From CFX5 sp023384495 (GTDB lineage Bacteria; Chloroflexota; Anaerolineae; Caldilineales; Caldilineaceae), in NCBI GenBank assembly GCA_048499455.1, contig JASNZV010000008.1, positions 186,001 to 250,000 on the forward strand: a stretch of 64,000 nt of DNA, in the 5' to 3' direction. Made by a program: the position numbers and the translations under genes. Below, in pieces: positions 17,160 through 26,516 of the stretch. Position 1 is the first letter of the stretch; each line of letters begins with the position of its first letter. The notes below the pieces were generated by a model. That model did not search any database. It worked only from the letters and a program-made list of their open reading frames with translations, and had not been told where the DNA came from.

Positions 17160-18956
17160 ATGAGGCAACATTATCAGAACGGCCATCACCGCCCCGATGC
17201 CGGCGAGGCGCGTGAAATGAAGGGTGGCCAGATGATCTGGGAGGCGATCTACCAGGAAGGGATCGATGTGATCTTTGGTCACCCTGGGGGCGCCATTCTG
17301 CCGGCCTACGATTCGCTGGCCCCTTACGAGGCCGAAGGCAAGATCCACCATGTGTTGGTGCGTCATGAGCAGTGCGCCGCCCACATGGCCGATGGGTGGG
17401 CGCGGGCCACGGGCAAGGTGGGCGTCTGCGTGGCGACCAGCGGGCCCGGCGCCACCAACCTGGTGACGGGCCTGGCCACGGCTCTGATGGACAGCATCCC
17501 AATGGTTGCGATCACCGGGCAAGTGCCCACCAATCTGCTCGGCACTGACGCCTTTCAAGAGTCGGACGTGGTGGGGGTGACGCAGCCGGTTTGCAAACAC
17601 AACTATCTGGTCACCGACGTCCGCGAACTTCCCCTGATCCTCAAAGAAGCATTCTACATTGCCCGCGAAGGGCGTCCCGGCCCCGTGCTTGTCGATGTTT
17701 GTAAAGATGTTCAAAACGCCACCGGCCTCTTCCGCTATGATTTTGCGGTAGATCTGCCCGGCTTTGAGCCATGGCCCACCGTCGAAGAAGAAGCCGTGCG
17801 CCTTGCTGCCGAACTGATCAACCGCGCCGAACGCCCGCTGATCCTGTCGGGCCACGGCATTCAACTGGCGGGCATGAGCAAAGAGTTGGTGGAACTGGTC
17901 GAAAAGGCCGAAATCCCGGTGGTGACCACGTTGCTGGGCACGGGCAATATCCCCGAAAGCCACCCGTTGAGCCTGGGCATGGGGGGGATGCACGGGGAGG
18001 CGTTCGCCAACCGAGCCGTGCAGGGCTGCGATGTGTTGATCGCGATGGGGATGCGCTTCGATGACCGCATCACGGGCCGGCTGGATAAGTTTGCCAAACA
18101 GGCCAAGGTGATCCACTTTGAGCTAGACCGAGCCGAGGTGGGCAAAAATGTGACGCCCCACGTGGCCGTCGTCGGCGACCTGGCCGAGACGCTGCCCGCC
18201 CTTCTGCCCCAGATTGAACAGCGCCGCCACCAGGTTTGGCTCCAAGAGCTGAACGAGTGGCGCAACGAATCCGCCGGGCGCGACATCCTCCATGTGGAGA
18301 CCGACAAGCTCATCCCACCCTTTGTCATCCGCCAGCTTTGGCACAGCACCAAGGTGTCGCCCAATGGGCCTACCTTCATCGTCACCGATGTGGGTCAGCA
18401 CCAAATGTGGGAATGCCAGTACTATATTCACGACCACTCTGGACAGTTGCTCACTAGCGGCGGCTTGGGCACCATGGGCTATGCGCTGCCAGCCGCGATT
18501 GGCGCGCAAATGGCCTACCCCGACCGTGTGGTCTGGTGTGTGGCCGGTGACGGCGGCTTCCAGATGACGCTGCAAGAGCTGGCCGTGCTCAAACAAGAGG
18601 GCGATCTGCCGGTGAAGATCGCCATCATCAACAATGGCTTTTTGGGGATGGTGCGCCAGTGGCAGCAATTCTTCTATGACAAACGCTACACCGCCACCCC
18701 CATTTACTCACCCGACTATGTCAAACTAGCTGCGGCCTATGAGATCCCTGCGCTGATGGTGAATCACCCGCAGGATGTGGGGCCGGCCATTGAACAGGCG
18801 ATGAACACGCCTGGGCCGTTTCTCATCGACTTTCAGGTGATGGAAGAGGTCAATGTCTACCCAATGATCGCGCCGGGCGCAGCGGTGGACGAAATGATCC
18901 GCCGCGAGTCGCCGCGCGTGGTGCAGGGGTATAGCGGGGTGGAGCCAAGTTGGTGA
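17160..18956 (+). CDS. ilvB: Acetolactate synthase large (catalytic) subunit
   Basis: About 598 residues; the ThDP-dependent enzyme joining two pyruvates, or pyruvate and 2-ketobutyrate, in the first shared step of valine/leucine/isoleucine synthesis. The ThDP N-terminal domain has FGHPGGAILPAYD and the catalytic glutamate in RHEQCAAHMADGWARATG. The central domain is intact. The C-terminal ThDP/Mg site is GDGGFQMTLQEL...NNGFLGMVRQWQ (near 463-503). I start at the ATG at 17160 with GGAG 9 nt upstream; earlier in-frame codons would fall in the terminator. The first 20 residues are His/Gln-rich and precede the usual start of homology, so the internal ATG at 17217 cannot be excluded. Controlled by the upstream attenuator; followed after 54 nt by ilvN. 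Confidence 0.96.
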   Translation: MRQHYQNGHHRPDAGEAREMKGGQMIWEAIYQEGIDVIFGHPGGAILPAYDSLAPYEAEGKIHHVLVRHEQCAAHMADGWARATGKVGVCVATSGPGATNLVTGLATALMDSIPMVAITGQVPTNLLGTDAFQESDVVGVTQPVCKHNYLVTDVRELPLILKEAFYIAREGRPGPVLVDVCKDVQNATGLFRYDFAVDLPGFEPWPTVEEEAVRLAAELINRAERPLILSGHGIQLAGMSKELVELVEKAEIPVVTTLLGTGNIPESHPLSLGMGGMHGEAFANRAVQGCDVLIAMGMRFDDRITGRLDKFAKQAKVIHFELDRAEVGKNVTPHVAVVGDLAETLPALLPQIEQRRHQVWLQELNEWRNESAGRDILHVETDKLIPPFVIRQLWHSTKVSPNGPTFIVTDVGQHQMWECQYYIHDHSGQLLTSGGLGTMGYALPAAIGAQMAYPDRVVWCVAGDGGFQMTLQELAVLKQEGDLPVKIAIINNGFLGMVRQWQQFFYDKRYTATPIYSPDYVKLAAAYEIPALMVNHPQDVGPAIEQAMNTPGPFLIDFQVMEEVNVYPMIAPGAAVDEMIRRESPRVVQGYSGVEPSW

Positions 18957-19010
18957 ATCGCAGCATATGGATATGGGGTTCAGCCGTATCCGCATGCCAA
19001 AGGAGAAATC

Positions 19011-19583
19011 ATGAAACATACATTGATCGCGTGGATGCGCGACAAGCCGGGTGTGCTAAACCGGGTGGTGGGGCTGCTGCGAAGGCGCAATTTCAACATC
19101 GACAGTCTGCAGGTGGGGCATAGCGAAACGCCGGGCATCAGCCGTATGACCTTTGTGGTGGATGGCGACGAGCACATGGTAGACCAGGTGATCAAGCAAT
19201 TGCGCAAGCTGGTCGATGTGACCCAGGTGGACAACATCAGCGACCGCCCCACCGTGATGCATGAACTGGCGATGATCCGGGTGCAGGCCGCCTCGACCAA
19301 TCGGGGCGAGATCATCCAGTTGGTGAGCATCCACAGCGGGCAGATTGTGGATGTGGCGATTGATAGTCTCATTATTCAGATTGCCGATACCGAAGATAAG
19401 GTCAATGCGCTGTTGGGGTTGCTGCAACATTTTGGTATCATCGAAATGGTGCGAACCGGCCCCGTGGCAATGGTGCGCAGCAGCGAGCCGTGGCGCCCAC
19501 GCGGCACAACCGTCTGGCGCGCACAGGCCAACGGCGTCGAAGCCGCCACGGCAAAGGATCTCTTTTCGATTGGGGGGGTTTAG
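19011..19583 (+). CDS. ilvN: Acetolactate synthase small (regulatory) subunit
   Basis: About 190 residues; binds the IlvB catalytic subunit, activates it and gives feedback inhibition by valine. The N-terminal ACT domain starts MKHTLIAWMRDKPGVLNRVVGLLRRRNFNIDS-like, with the family motif NIDSLQVG, and a second ALS_ss_C-type domain occupies about residues 80-165. The last 25 residues are a variable tail. The start ATG at 19011 follows GGAG by 5 nt. Downstream the operon crosses a long spacer with two large hairpins before ilvC, so ilvC may be differentially expressed. Confidence 0.95.
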   Translation: MKHTLIAWMRDKPGVLNRVVGLLRRRNFNIDSLQVGHSETPGISRMTFVVDGDEHMVDQVIKQLRKLVDVTQVDNISDRPTVMHELAMIRVQAASTNRGEIIQLVSIHSGQIVDVAIDSLIIQIADTEDKVNALLGLLQHFGIIEMVRTGPVAMVRSSEPWRPRGTTVWRAQANGVEAATAKDLFSIGGV

Positions 19584-19634
19584 GCGCGTTGATATTTCAC
19601 TTTTGAGGGTTAAAACCGCGCCCAGGGAGCCCCG

Positions 19635-19652
19635 CTGACACAGAAAAGTTGC
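19635..19652 (-). repeat. Dispersed GACTTTTC motif, copy 2 (reverse)
   Basis: On the minus strand this reads GCAACTTTTCTGTGTCAG, and the flanks AGTCGCCTCAG resemble those of copy 1 at 1728. Its position just after ilvN could make it part of a read-through control point. Confidence 0.45.
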
Positions 19653-19674
19653 TGAGGCGACTACGCATTTAGCG

Positions 19675-19748
19675 CCTATCCGAATAACTCTGCGACCAAA
19701 CACACCCGTAGGTGTAATTGTCGGGCCCGCAACCGTTATTCGGATAGG
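19675..19748. repeat. CCTATCC-ended palindrome, copy 2
   Basis: CCTATCCGAATAAC (19675-19688) is the exact reverse complement of GTTATTCGGATAGG (19735-19748). The 46-nt interior has its own small hairpin ACACC-cgta-GGTGT. Terminal bases match the palindrome at 12285-12328. Confidence 0.6.
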
Positions 19749-19773
19749 TTCTAAGCGCCCGCACCGAGGCCCC

Positions 19774-19791
19774 CCGACTTTTCACTGTCAG
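19774..19791 (+). repeat. Dispersed GACTTTTC motif, copy 3
   Basis: Reads CCGACTTTTCACTGTCAG, in the ilvN-ilvC spacer. Confidence 0.45.
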
Positions 19792-19883
19792 AAGCCGGGT
19801 CGGGAGACCCCTGGGCGCTGGTGTGAAGAGCAAATGTCAACAGAATCGAGCTACAACAAGACTTTGACGATTGCCGCTGCAAA

Positions 19884-19949
19884 GATCTCCGGGAGGCGCC
19901 CACAAACCGTCGGGTTGACGAAGTTGATTCTGAGCGCCTCCCGGAGGTC
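19884..19949 (+). promoter_or_regulatory. Large hairpin in the ilvC leader region
   Basis: GATCTCCGGGAGGCGC pairs with GCGCCTCCCGGAGGTC (16 bp, one G-T) around a 34-nt loop that contains CGTC-gggtt-GACG. No U-tract follows, so a terminator is unlikely. It lies about 100 nt before the ilvC start, where RNA processing, stability or translational control is conceivable. Confidence 0.45.
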
Positions 19950-20045
19950 AGGGTGGATCATCACGCAAAGTCTCGCTCGTAGGGTTCGTGACGAAGAACA
20001 AATGGCCAGTGACAAAAAACAACCAATACCTGAGACAGGAAAATT

Positions 20046-21524
20046 ATGATGAACTTGAATTTTGAGACCAACATCTTCACCAAAGAGAAGATCCGCATTG
20101 GCGACACCGACGAATATGTCGTCCGTGGCGGGCGGCACCTCTTCCCACTGCTGCCCAAGGCGTTCGAGGGCATCAAACAAATTGGCGTGCTGGGCTGGTC
20201 TTCCCAGGGGCCGGCGCAGGCGCAGAATTTGCGTGACTCGCTTGAGGGTACCGACATCAAGGTCAAGGTGGGGCTGCGCGCCAATTCCTCTTCAATTCCG
20301 CAGGCCGAAAAGGTGGGCTTTACGCGCGCCAACGGCACATTGGGCGAGATGTATGAGGTGATCGCCGAATCGGACCTGGTGCTGCTGTTGATCGCCGACG
20401 CCGCCCAGGCCCAAACGTATAAAGAGATTTTCAAGGCCATTCGCCCGGGCGCAACGCTCGGTCTCTCACATGGCTTTTTGCTGGGCTACTTGCAAAGCAT
20501 CGGTGAGACATTCCCCGCCAACATCAACGTGATCGCTGTCTGCCCCAAAGGGATGGGGCCGTCGGTGCGCCGGCTCTACGAACAGGGCAAAGAGGTCAAC
20601 GGCGCCGGCATCAACGCCAGCTTTGCCATCCATCAGGACGTCAACGGCAAGGCCACCGACTATGCCCTGGGTTGGTCGATTGCCCTCGGTTCGCCCTACA
20701 CCTTTATGACCACGCTCGAATCGGAATATAAATCCGACATTTTTGGCGAGCGTGGGATTTTGCTCGGCGCGGTGCATGGCATCGTCGAGAGCCTCTATCG
20801 CTGGTTTATTGCCCACGGCATGTCGCATGAAGAGGCATTTCTCAACGCGGTGGAATCGACCACCGGGCCGATCAGCCACAGGATCTCGAAACAGGGAATT
20901 CTGGCCGTCTACGAAGCGCTCGATGAGGCCGGCCAGGAACAGTTCCGCCGCGCTTACTCGGCGGCCTATCACCCCGCAATGGAAATTCTGATGGAGATCT
21001 ACGAAGAGGTGGCGTCGGGCAATGAGATTCGCAGCGTGATTGCCGCCAACGAACGACACAAGCGCTATCCCATGGGCAAGATCGACGGCACCGAGATGTG
21101 GCAGGTGGGTGTGGGCGTGCGCGCCGCGCGCCAGCCCGACAAGACGCCCATCAATCCGGTCACCGCCGGGGTCTATATCGCCACCATGATGGCGCAGGTC
21201 GATCTGCTCAAGGAAAAGGGCCATCCCTACTCTGAGATCGCCAACGAGTCGATCATCGAAGCGGTCGATTCGCTCAACCCCTACATGCACTACAAAGGCG
21301 TCGCCTACATGGTCGATAATTGCTCGACCACGGCGCGCCTGGGCACCCGCAAATGGGGTCCGCGCTTCGACTACATCCTCACCCAACAGGCATTTACGGC
21401 GATCGACCAGGGCAATCAGGTGGACGAGGAGCTTTTTGATGATTTTGTCAACAACGACATCCACAAGGTGCTCGCCGTCTGCGCCGAGATGCGCCCGTCG
21501 GTGGATATCGCGCTGGTGGGGTAG
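20046..21524 (+). CDS. ilvC: Ketol-acid reductoisomerase, long class II, plant-type
   Basis: About 492 residues; converts acetolactate or acetohydroxybutyrate to the dihydroxy acids with NADPH and Mg2+. The NADPH-binding segment reads GVLGWSSQGPAQAQNLRDS (near 47-65). The C-terminal domain is of the duplicated long form. Many stretches match the spinach or chloroplast enzyme as I recall it, and not E. coli IlvC: VCPKGMGPSVRRLY, GKEVNGAGIN, YKSDIFGERGILLGAVHGIV and MVDNCSTTARLG. The pair of ATGs at 20046 and 20049 are both possible starts; the Shine-Dalgarno is weak (GGAAA). The upstream spacer carries two large hairpins. Function is certain; the plant-like affiliation is from recalled sequences, not a tree. 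Confidence 0.96.
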   Translation: MMNLNFETNIFTKEKIRIGDTDEYVVRGGRHLFPLLPKAFEGIKQIGVLGWSSQGPAQAQNLRDSLEGTDIKVKVGLRANSSSIPQAEKVGFTRANGTLGEMYEVIAESDLVLLLIADAAQAQTYKEIFKAIRPGATLGLSHGFLLGYLQSIGETFPANINVIAVCPKGMGPSVRRLYEQGKEVNGAGINASFAIHQDVNGKATDYALGWSIALGSPYTFMTTLESEYKSDIFGERGILLGAVHGIVESLYRWFIAHGMSHEEAFLNAVESTTGPISHRISKQGILAVYEALDEAGQEQFRRAYSAAYHPAMEILMEIYEEVASGNEIRSVIAANERHKRYPMGKIDGTEMWQVGVGVRAARQPDKTPINPVTAGVYIATMMAQVDLLKEKGHPYSEIANESIIEAVDSLNPYMHYKGVAYMVDNCSTTARLGTRKWGPRFDYILTQQAFTAIDQGNQVDEELFDDFVNNDIHKVLAVCAEMRPSVDIALVG

Positions 21525-21562
21525 GCTAAGCCATTGATTTGCACTTGCATCTCAGGACGTAA

Positions 21563-21757
21563 ATGCCGCTTCATATCTACCCCAATGTGTATGCTTCGGA
21601 GTCCGTACCCGACAACTGGACGCCGCTCCGAGGCGGCGCACTCAAATATCCGGTGCGCAATCGAGCAGTGCTCCGTAAGTTGCGGCGTTTGCGTCCTGGA
21701 CGTTGGCAGAAGGTGATTAAGCAGGGCAATTTTGGTGATTCATTACTTCGAGCATGA
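21563..21757 (+). CDS. Small basic protein of unknown function (doubtful)
   Basis: A 64-codon ORF beginning MPLHIYPNVYASESVPDNWT with AGGA about 5 nt upstream of the ATG. Its C-terminal half is rich in Arg and Lys (RAVLRKLRRLRPGRWQK). I recognise no domain. It lies between ilvC and another unknown gene. A real small gene and chance are both possible. Confidence 0.3.
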   Translation: MPLHIYPNVYASESVPDNWTPLRGGALKYPVRNRAVLRKLRRLRPGRWQKVIKQGNFGDSLLRA

Positions 21758-21805
21758 GTCAGGTTGGGTAGCCGGGGTGAAATTTCTCAGAAAGTGAAGC
21801 ACACG

Positions 21806-22177
21806 ATGCGACAAGACAGACCATCCCGAATTTTGCTTGCTGAGGCAACTGGCGGCTCCGAGGAAAGAGTCGAACTCTTTGCTCTACTTAACCTCGGCGT
21901 GATTCAATCGTTGATGAGTGGCACCCTCAGCGCATCGAATGTAGTGGTGCGCTTCTACCATGCCGACAACTGTCTCTATGTCCGGAGAGAGCTGCGCAAC
22001 CGGACCGCCGATGCGATCATGGCGCGGGGTGTCCAGTTGCCCGATCTCTTTGATGCCCTGCCGGCTGAGGAAGCACAGCGCGAGTTCTATCGCGAGTTGG
22101 AAACGATGCGTGTGCTGGCGCTCAAACTGCTGGCGCAAGAACAACCCACAGCACAAGCCGTTCATGTCCCGGCCTGA
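21806..22177 (+). CDS. Hypothetical protein of about 123 residues
   Basis: Starts at MRQDRPSRILLAEATGG (ATG 21806); an in-frame start 42 nt earlier is less likely. The residues FALLNLGVIQSLMSGTLSASNVVVRFYHADNC have the look of a small folded domain, and the C-terminal half is helical and acidic (LPAEEAQREFYRELE). No family is recognised. It sits 155 nt before leuA, in the same orientation, and may be part of the operon. Confidence 0.6.
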   Translation: MRQDRPSRILLAEATGGSEERVELFALLNLGVIQSLMSGTLSASNVVVRFYHADNCLYVRRELRNRTADAIMARGVQLPDLFDALPAEEAQREFYRELETMRVLALKLLAQEQPTAQAVHVPA

Positions 22178-22208
22178 GGACTCGGTGGATATGGCGCAGT
22201 AGCATGGG

Positions 22209-22219
22209 AAGGAGGTGAT
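22209..22219 (+). promoter_or_regulatory. Perfect Shine-Dalgarno ahead of leuA-upstream small ORFs
   Basis: AAGGAGGTGAT is complementary over all 11 bases to the canonical 16S rRNA 3' end. It is placed 8 nt (from GGAGG) before a GTG at 22224 and 15 nt before an ATG at 22231. It is the strongest ribosome site I see in the window and is 114 nt ahead of the leuA start, so it must serve something other than leuA. Confidence 0.7.
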
Positions 22220-22223
22220 TGAA

Positions 22224-22332
22224 GTGGACGATGCTCTTGCTGACCTTTGTGGTTTATCAAACAACGTAACCGACAATGGAACCAAATCTGTCGATTGTCC
22301 AATCAATCATCAACCTTTGGAGGAAGGCACCC

Positions 22333-22340
<8 letters not shown>
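22224..22340 (+). CDS. Small ORF overlapping the leuA start (possible coupling or leader ORF)
   Basis: GTG at 22224 opens a 38-codon frame (starting MDDALADLCGLSNN) whose TAG at 22338-22340 overlaps the leuA ATG (22333) by 8 nt, so translation could be coupled to leuA. In a second frame the ATG at 22231 opens a 12-codon ORF (MLLLTFVVYQTT, stop at 22269). Its three leading leucine codons and two valines make it a leucine-leader candidate, although its spacing from the ribosome site is worse. I cannot decide which is translated. No U-tract terminator lies between them and leuA. Confidence 0.4.
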
Positions 22341-24096
<1,756 letters not shown>

Positions 24097-24201
24097 AGAC
24101 CAAGAACCCATCCGAAGCATGGTTGCAGGACCCAACTCGTACACCTGCGAATCAGGTTAGTGGTCTGATTATCGAATTTTTAGAAATCGTAGTAGTGACA
24201 T

Positions 24202-24255
24202 CGTAGTAGCGACTTTGGTCGCTTTGGCGCCGGAGCGACTGAAGTCGATACTACG
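24202..24255. repeat. Long imperfect hairpin after leuA
   Basis: CGTAGTAGCGACTTTGGTCGC can pair with GCGACTGAAGTCGATACTACG over about 21 positions with three mismatches or G-T pairs. A partial ATCGTAGTAGTGAC duplicate precedes it. No U-tract. It could end or stabilise the leuA transcript or be a mobile palindromic repeat. Confidence 0.55.
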
Positions 24256-24290
24256 GGTGGGAAAACTGTTATTTTTGAAAGTCGCACCTT

Positions 24291-26177
24291 GTGCCATTGA
24301 CTACATGTGAAGGCGGGAAAAAACGAATACTTGGCTGGCTCAACGCAATCGTCGTCGCCGCACTGATTGTGGCCGGCGCGCCGGTGCGGGCCGAGCCGCT
24401 CAGTCAGGTCGACCCGACGCTCCAGGAATGCAGTCAGGTCGATGAGGCCGCGCTCCAAGACGAGCTCAACACGCTGACGCAGGCGGTCTTTGCACGCGCC
24501 CTGGCCGAGGTCGATCTGGCCGCAATGGTCGATAGCGAATGGCAAGAGCTGCGCATCGACGCCCTTATTGACGCTGAGATCGACCGCGCCGTGGCCCGCG
24601 TCCGCAGCGAAGAAGCGCTGTGGGACACCTTCCTTTCCGGCTGGTCGGCGGAGCAGGCCGAACGGTTGACCCGCGCGGTGGCAACCTATGCGTTCGAATC
24701 CGAAGCCTTTGCCCGCAAAATCGACGAGCTGTCCGCCGCAGTGGCCAATGAGCTGGCGCAGAGCATCGCGCTGCTCTCCGCCGAGTCGGTGTCGGCAGCG
24801 TTCTTTTGCCTTCAGACCTTTATTGCCGACAACTACTCAGCCGTGCTTGTAAGTCGCTTTGAGCAGCAGGTACAAAGCGCCGCGGCCGGGGTTGAACTGG
24901 GCGCTAATGCCGAGGTCGATGCGGGTATACTTACGGTGCTTAACCAACACCGGACAGCACTCGGCGGGGTCGGGGTGATCGTGGCGGCGCAGATTGCACG
25001 CCGCGTCATGGTCAACGTGGGCCAGCAGATTGCACGCCGCGTCGCCGGGCGGATCGTGGGCCGAGTGCTGGGGCGCATCGGCACGGAGCTGATCCCGATT
25101 GTCGGTTGGGTGGTGGGTACGGGGATGATTGCCTACGACCTTTATACGAGCCGCGACGGTGCGTTGCCCCAGATCCAGGAGCAACTCAAGTCGGCGGAAG
25201 TCAAGGCGAGTATTCGAGGCGAGATCGTAGCAGCCATAGAGCCGGAGTTTCGCCGCGAGGCCCCGCAAGTAGCGCGCGATGTGGCCAACGAGCTCTACAC
25301 CCAGTGGCGCGAAGTGCGGCGCAACATCCGCCAGGTATTAGAGCTGGCCGAGAGCGATCCCGCCTTCCACACCCTGCTCGACCAGATCGAGAGCACCGAC
25401 GACCTGGCCCGTCTGGTCAGCCTGGTGGGCATGGCGGTTCCCGCCCTGGGGCGTGAGCAATTTGGGCAGAGCGTGGCCGATGGCTCGTTGGCCCGCCTAC
25501 TGAACCAGCCGGCCAGCGCCGTAACCATTGTCGAAAGCACCCGGTCGATTGACACCGCGTTGGCCTGGTCGGCATTGGCCGGCAGCCTGCTCGACCAGGT
25601 GGTGGCGTTGGAGCTTTACAAACACCTGACGCCTGATCAGATAAGCCGGCCCACGCTGGAGCGGCTGGTGGCGCTGGGCAATCGCGCCACAGTGCAGAAA
25701 CTGGCGCTGCTCCCAGTGGACGCGATCGAAATGCTGCTGACGGTCTCGTCGAGCAATCTGACCACGTTGACCGGTCGCCTGACTTCAGAAGAGCTGCGTA
25801 CTGTAGCCGAATACTTGCCGCTCTTGGAGCCGGAGCAGCGCAACCAGTTAATCAGCCGCGTCGCGAGCGACCCCACGGTGGCGCCACTGCTCAAGAGTGA
25901 AGCGGTGAAACGCCGCGTAGTGGGCAGCCCCAATGTGGATGCCACGTTGGCCTTTCTTGCCACCCCACGCGACTGGGATGCACTCTGGAGCGACCTGCCA
26001 GCCCTGTTACAGGGGCAAGTGGGCCTGGGGCTCTTTCTCGACAAGTATGGGGCAGGCCGCAGCGCTCTGATCGGGATTGGGCTGGCCGTGCTCATCCTGA
26101 TTCTATTGAGGCTGCTCTATGCGTTTGGGGTCTGGCTGCTTGGGCCGCTTGCGCCGCTCTTTCGCAGACCGAGATGA
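24291..26177 (+). CDS. Membrane-anchored protein with a central Gly-rich segment; paralog A of a three-gene cassette
   Basis: About 628 residues, family unknown to me. A short basic N-terminus is followed by LGWLNAIVVAALIVAGAPVRA, a probable signal peptide, then a helical, acidic N-terminal domain. A central Gly/Arg-rich hydrophobic stretch (GRIVGRVLGR then LIPIVGWVVG, about 253-280) resembles a membrane-inserting or zipper-like hairpin. A C-terminal helix (LIGIGLAVLILILLRLLYAF, about 590-612) is followed by a basic tail. Cys47 and Cys173 occur at the same residue numbers in paralog B, suggesting a conserved disulfide or ligand. The start is an uncertain GTG at 24291 without a good Shine-Dalgarno. 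The next gene begins 6 nt after the stop. Confidence 0.7.
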   Translation: MPLTTCEGGKKRILGWLNAIVVAALIVAGAPVRAEPLSQVDPTLQECSQVDEAALQDELNTLTQAVFARALAEVDLAAMVDSEWQELRIDALIDAEIDRAVARVRSEEALWDTFLSGWSAEQAERLTRAVATYAFESEAFARKIDELSAAVANELAQSIALLSAESVSAAFFCLQTFIADNYSAVLVSRFEQQVQSAAAGVELGANAEVDAGILTVLNQHRTALGGVGVIVAAQIARRVMVNVGQQIARRVAGRIVGRVLGRIGTELIPIVGWVVGTGMIAYDLYTSRDGALPQIQEQLKSAEVKASIRGEIVAAIEPEFRREAPQVARDVANELYTQWREVRRNIRQVLELAESDPAFHTLLDQIESTDDLARLVSLVGMAVPALGREQFGQSVADGSLARLLNQPASAVTIVESTRSIDTALAWSALAGSLLDQVVALELYKHLTPDQISRPTLERLVALGNRATVQKLALLPVDAIEMLLTVSSSNLTTLTGRLTSEELRTVAEYLPLLEPEQRNQLISRVASDPTVAPLLKSEAVKRRVVGSPNVDATLAFLATPRDWDALWSDLPALLQGQVGLGLFLDKYGAGRSALIGIGLAVLILILLRLLYAFGVWLLGPLAPLFRRPR

Positions 26178-26183
26178 GGAGCC

Positions 26184-26516
26184 ATGAGTCACGTGTTGGT
26201 TTCGCTAGATGTGTTGCACGATCCCGATATCGAAGTGGGCGAGCTGCTCACCGTGGTCGTGGTCTATGCGGCCAATGTGGTGCGCGACCTGCGCGAAAAC
26301 ATTCGCAACCTGGTCGGCGGGCGCATGACCCATTACGAGCGGCTGATCCAACAGGCGGTGGATGCGGCGCTGGCCGAGTTGGAGGAAAAGGCGCGCAGCC
26401 GTGGCTATGAGGGCGTGGTCGGGGTCAAGATCGCCAACCCTAATGTGGTGGATGGCGGGGTCGAGGTGATCGTATACGGGAATGGCTTTCGCCGGCGGGG
26501 GCGTGATGAGCGATGA
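26184..26516 (+). CDS. YbjQ/UPF0145 (DUF74) family protein
   Basis: About 110 residues. The C-terminal two thirds read GGRMTHYERLIQQAVDAALAELEEKA, then GYEGVVGVKIAN, the family's helix-plus-strand pattern. YbjQ-type proteins form compact oligomers, and a heavy-metal-binding role has been suggested for the family. The ATG at 26184 follows GGAG closely. It lies 6 nt after paralog A and its TGA overlaps the ATG of paralog B (ATGA at 26513-26516), so the three are translationally linked. Its insertion between two paralogous membrane proteins is unusual and suggests it is a partner of their cytosolic or exported portions. Confidence 0.7.
   Translation: MSHVLVSLDVLHDPDIEVGELLTVVVVYAANVVRDLRENIRNLVGGRMTHYERLIQQAVDAALAELEEKARSRGYEGVVGVKIANPNVVDGGVEVIVYGNGFRRRGRDER

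Larger units (their letters stand above)
19584..20045. other. ilvN-ilvC spacer with two large hairpins, no firm gene
   Basis: Contains a reverse copy of the GACTTTTC motif (19635-19652), a CCTATCC palindrome (19675-19748), a direct GACTTTTC copy (19774-19791) and a 16-bp hairpin (19884-19949). A 71-codon ORF from 19834 (MSTESSYNKTLTIAAAK...) ends in a TGA overlapping the ilvC ATG (ATGA). The hairpin lies inside it, and I do not count the ORF as a firm gene. Confidence 0.5.

Noticed and set aside
24097..24290. CRISPR-like array after leuA because of the repeated GTAGTAG strings
   Set aside because: The repeats are short, not evenly spaced, and form one hairpin; no spacers or Cas genes exist.
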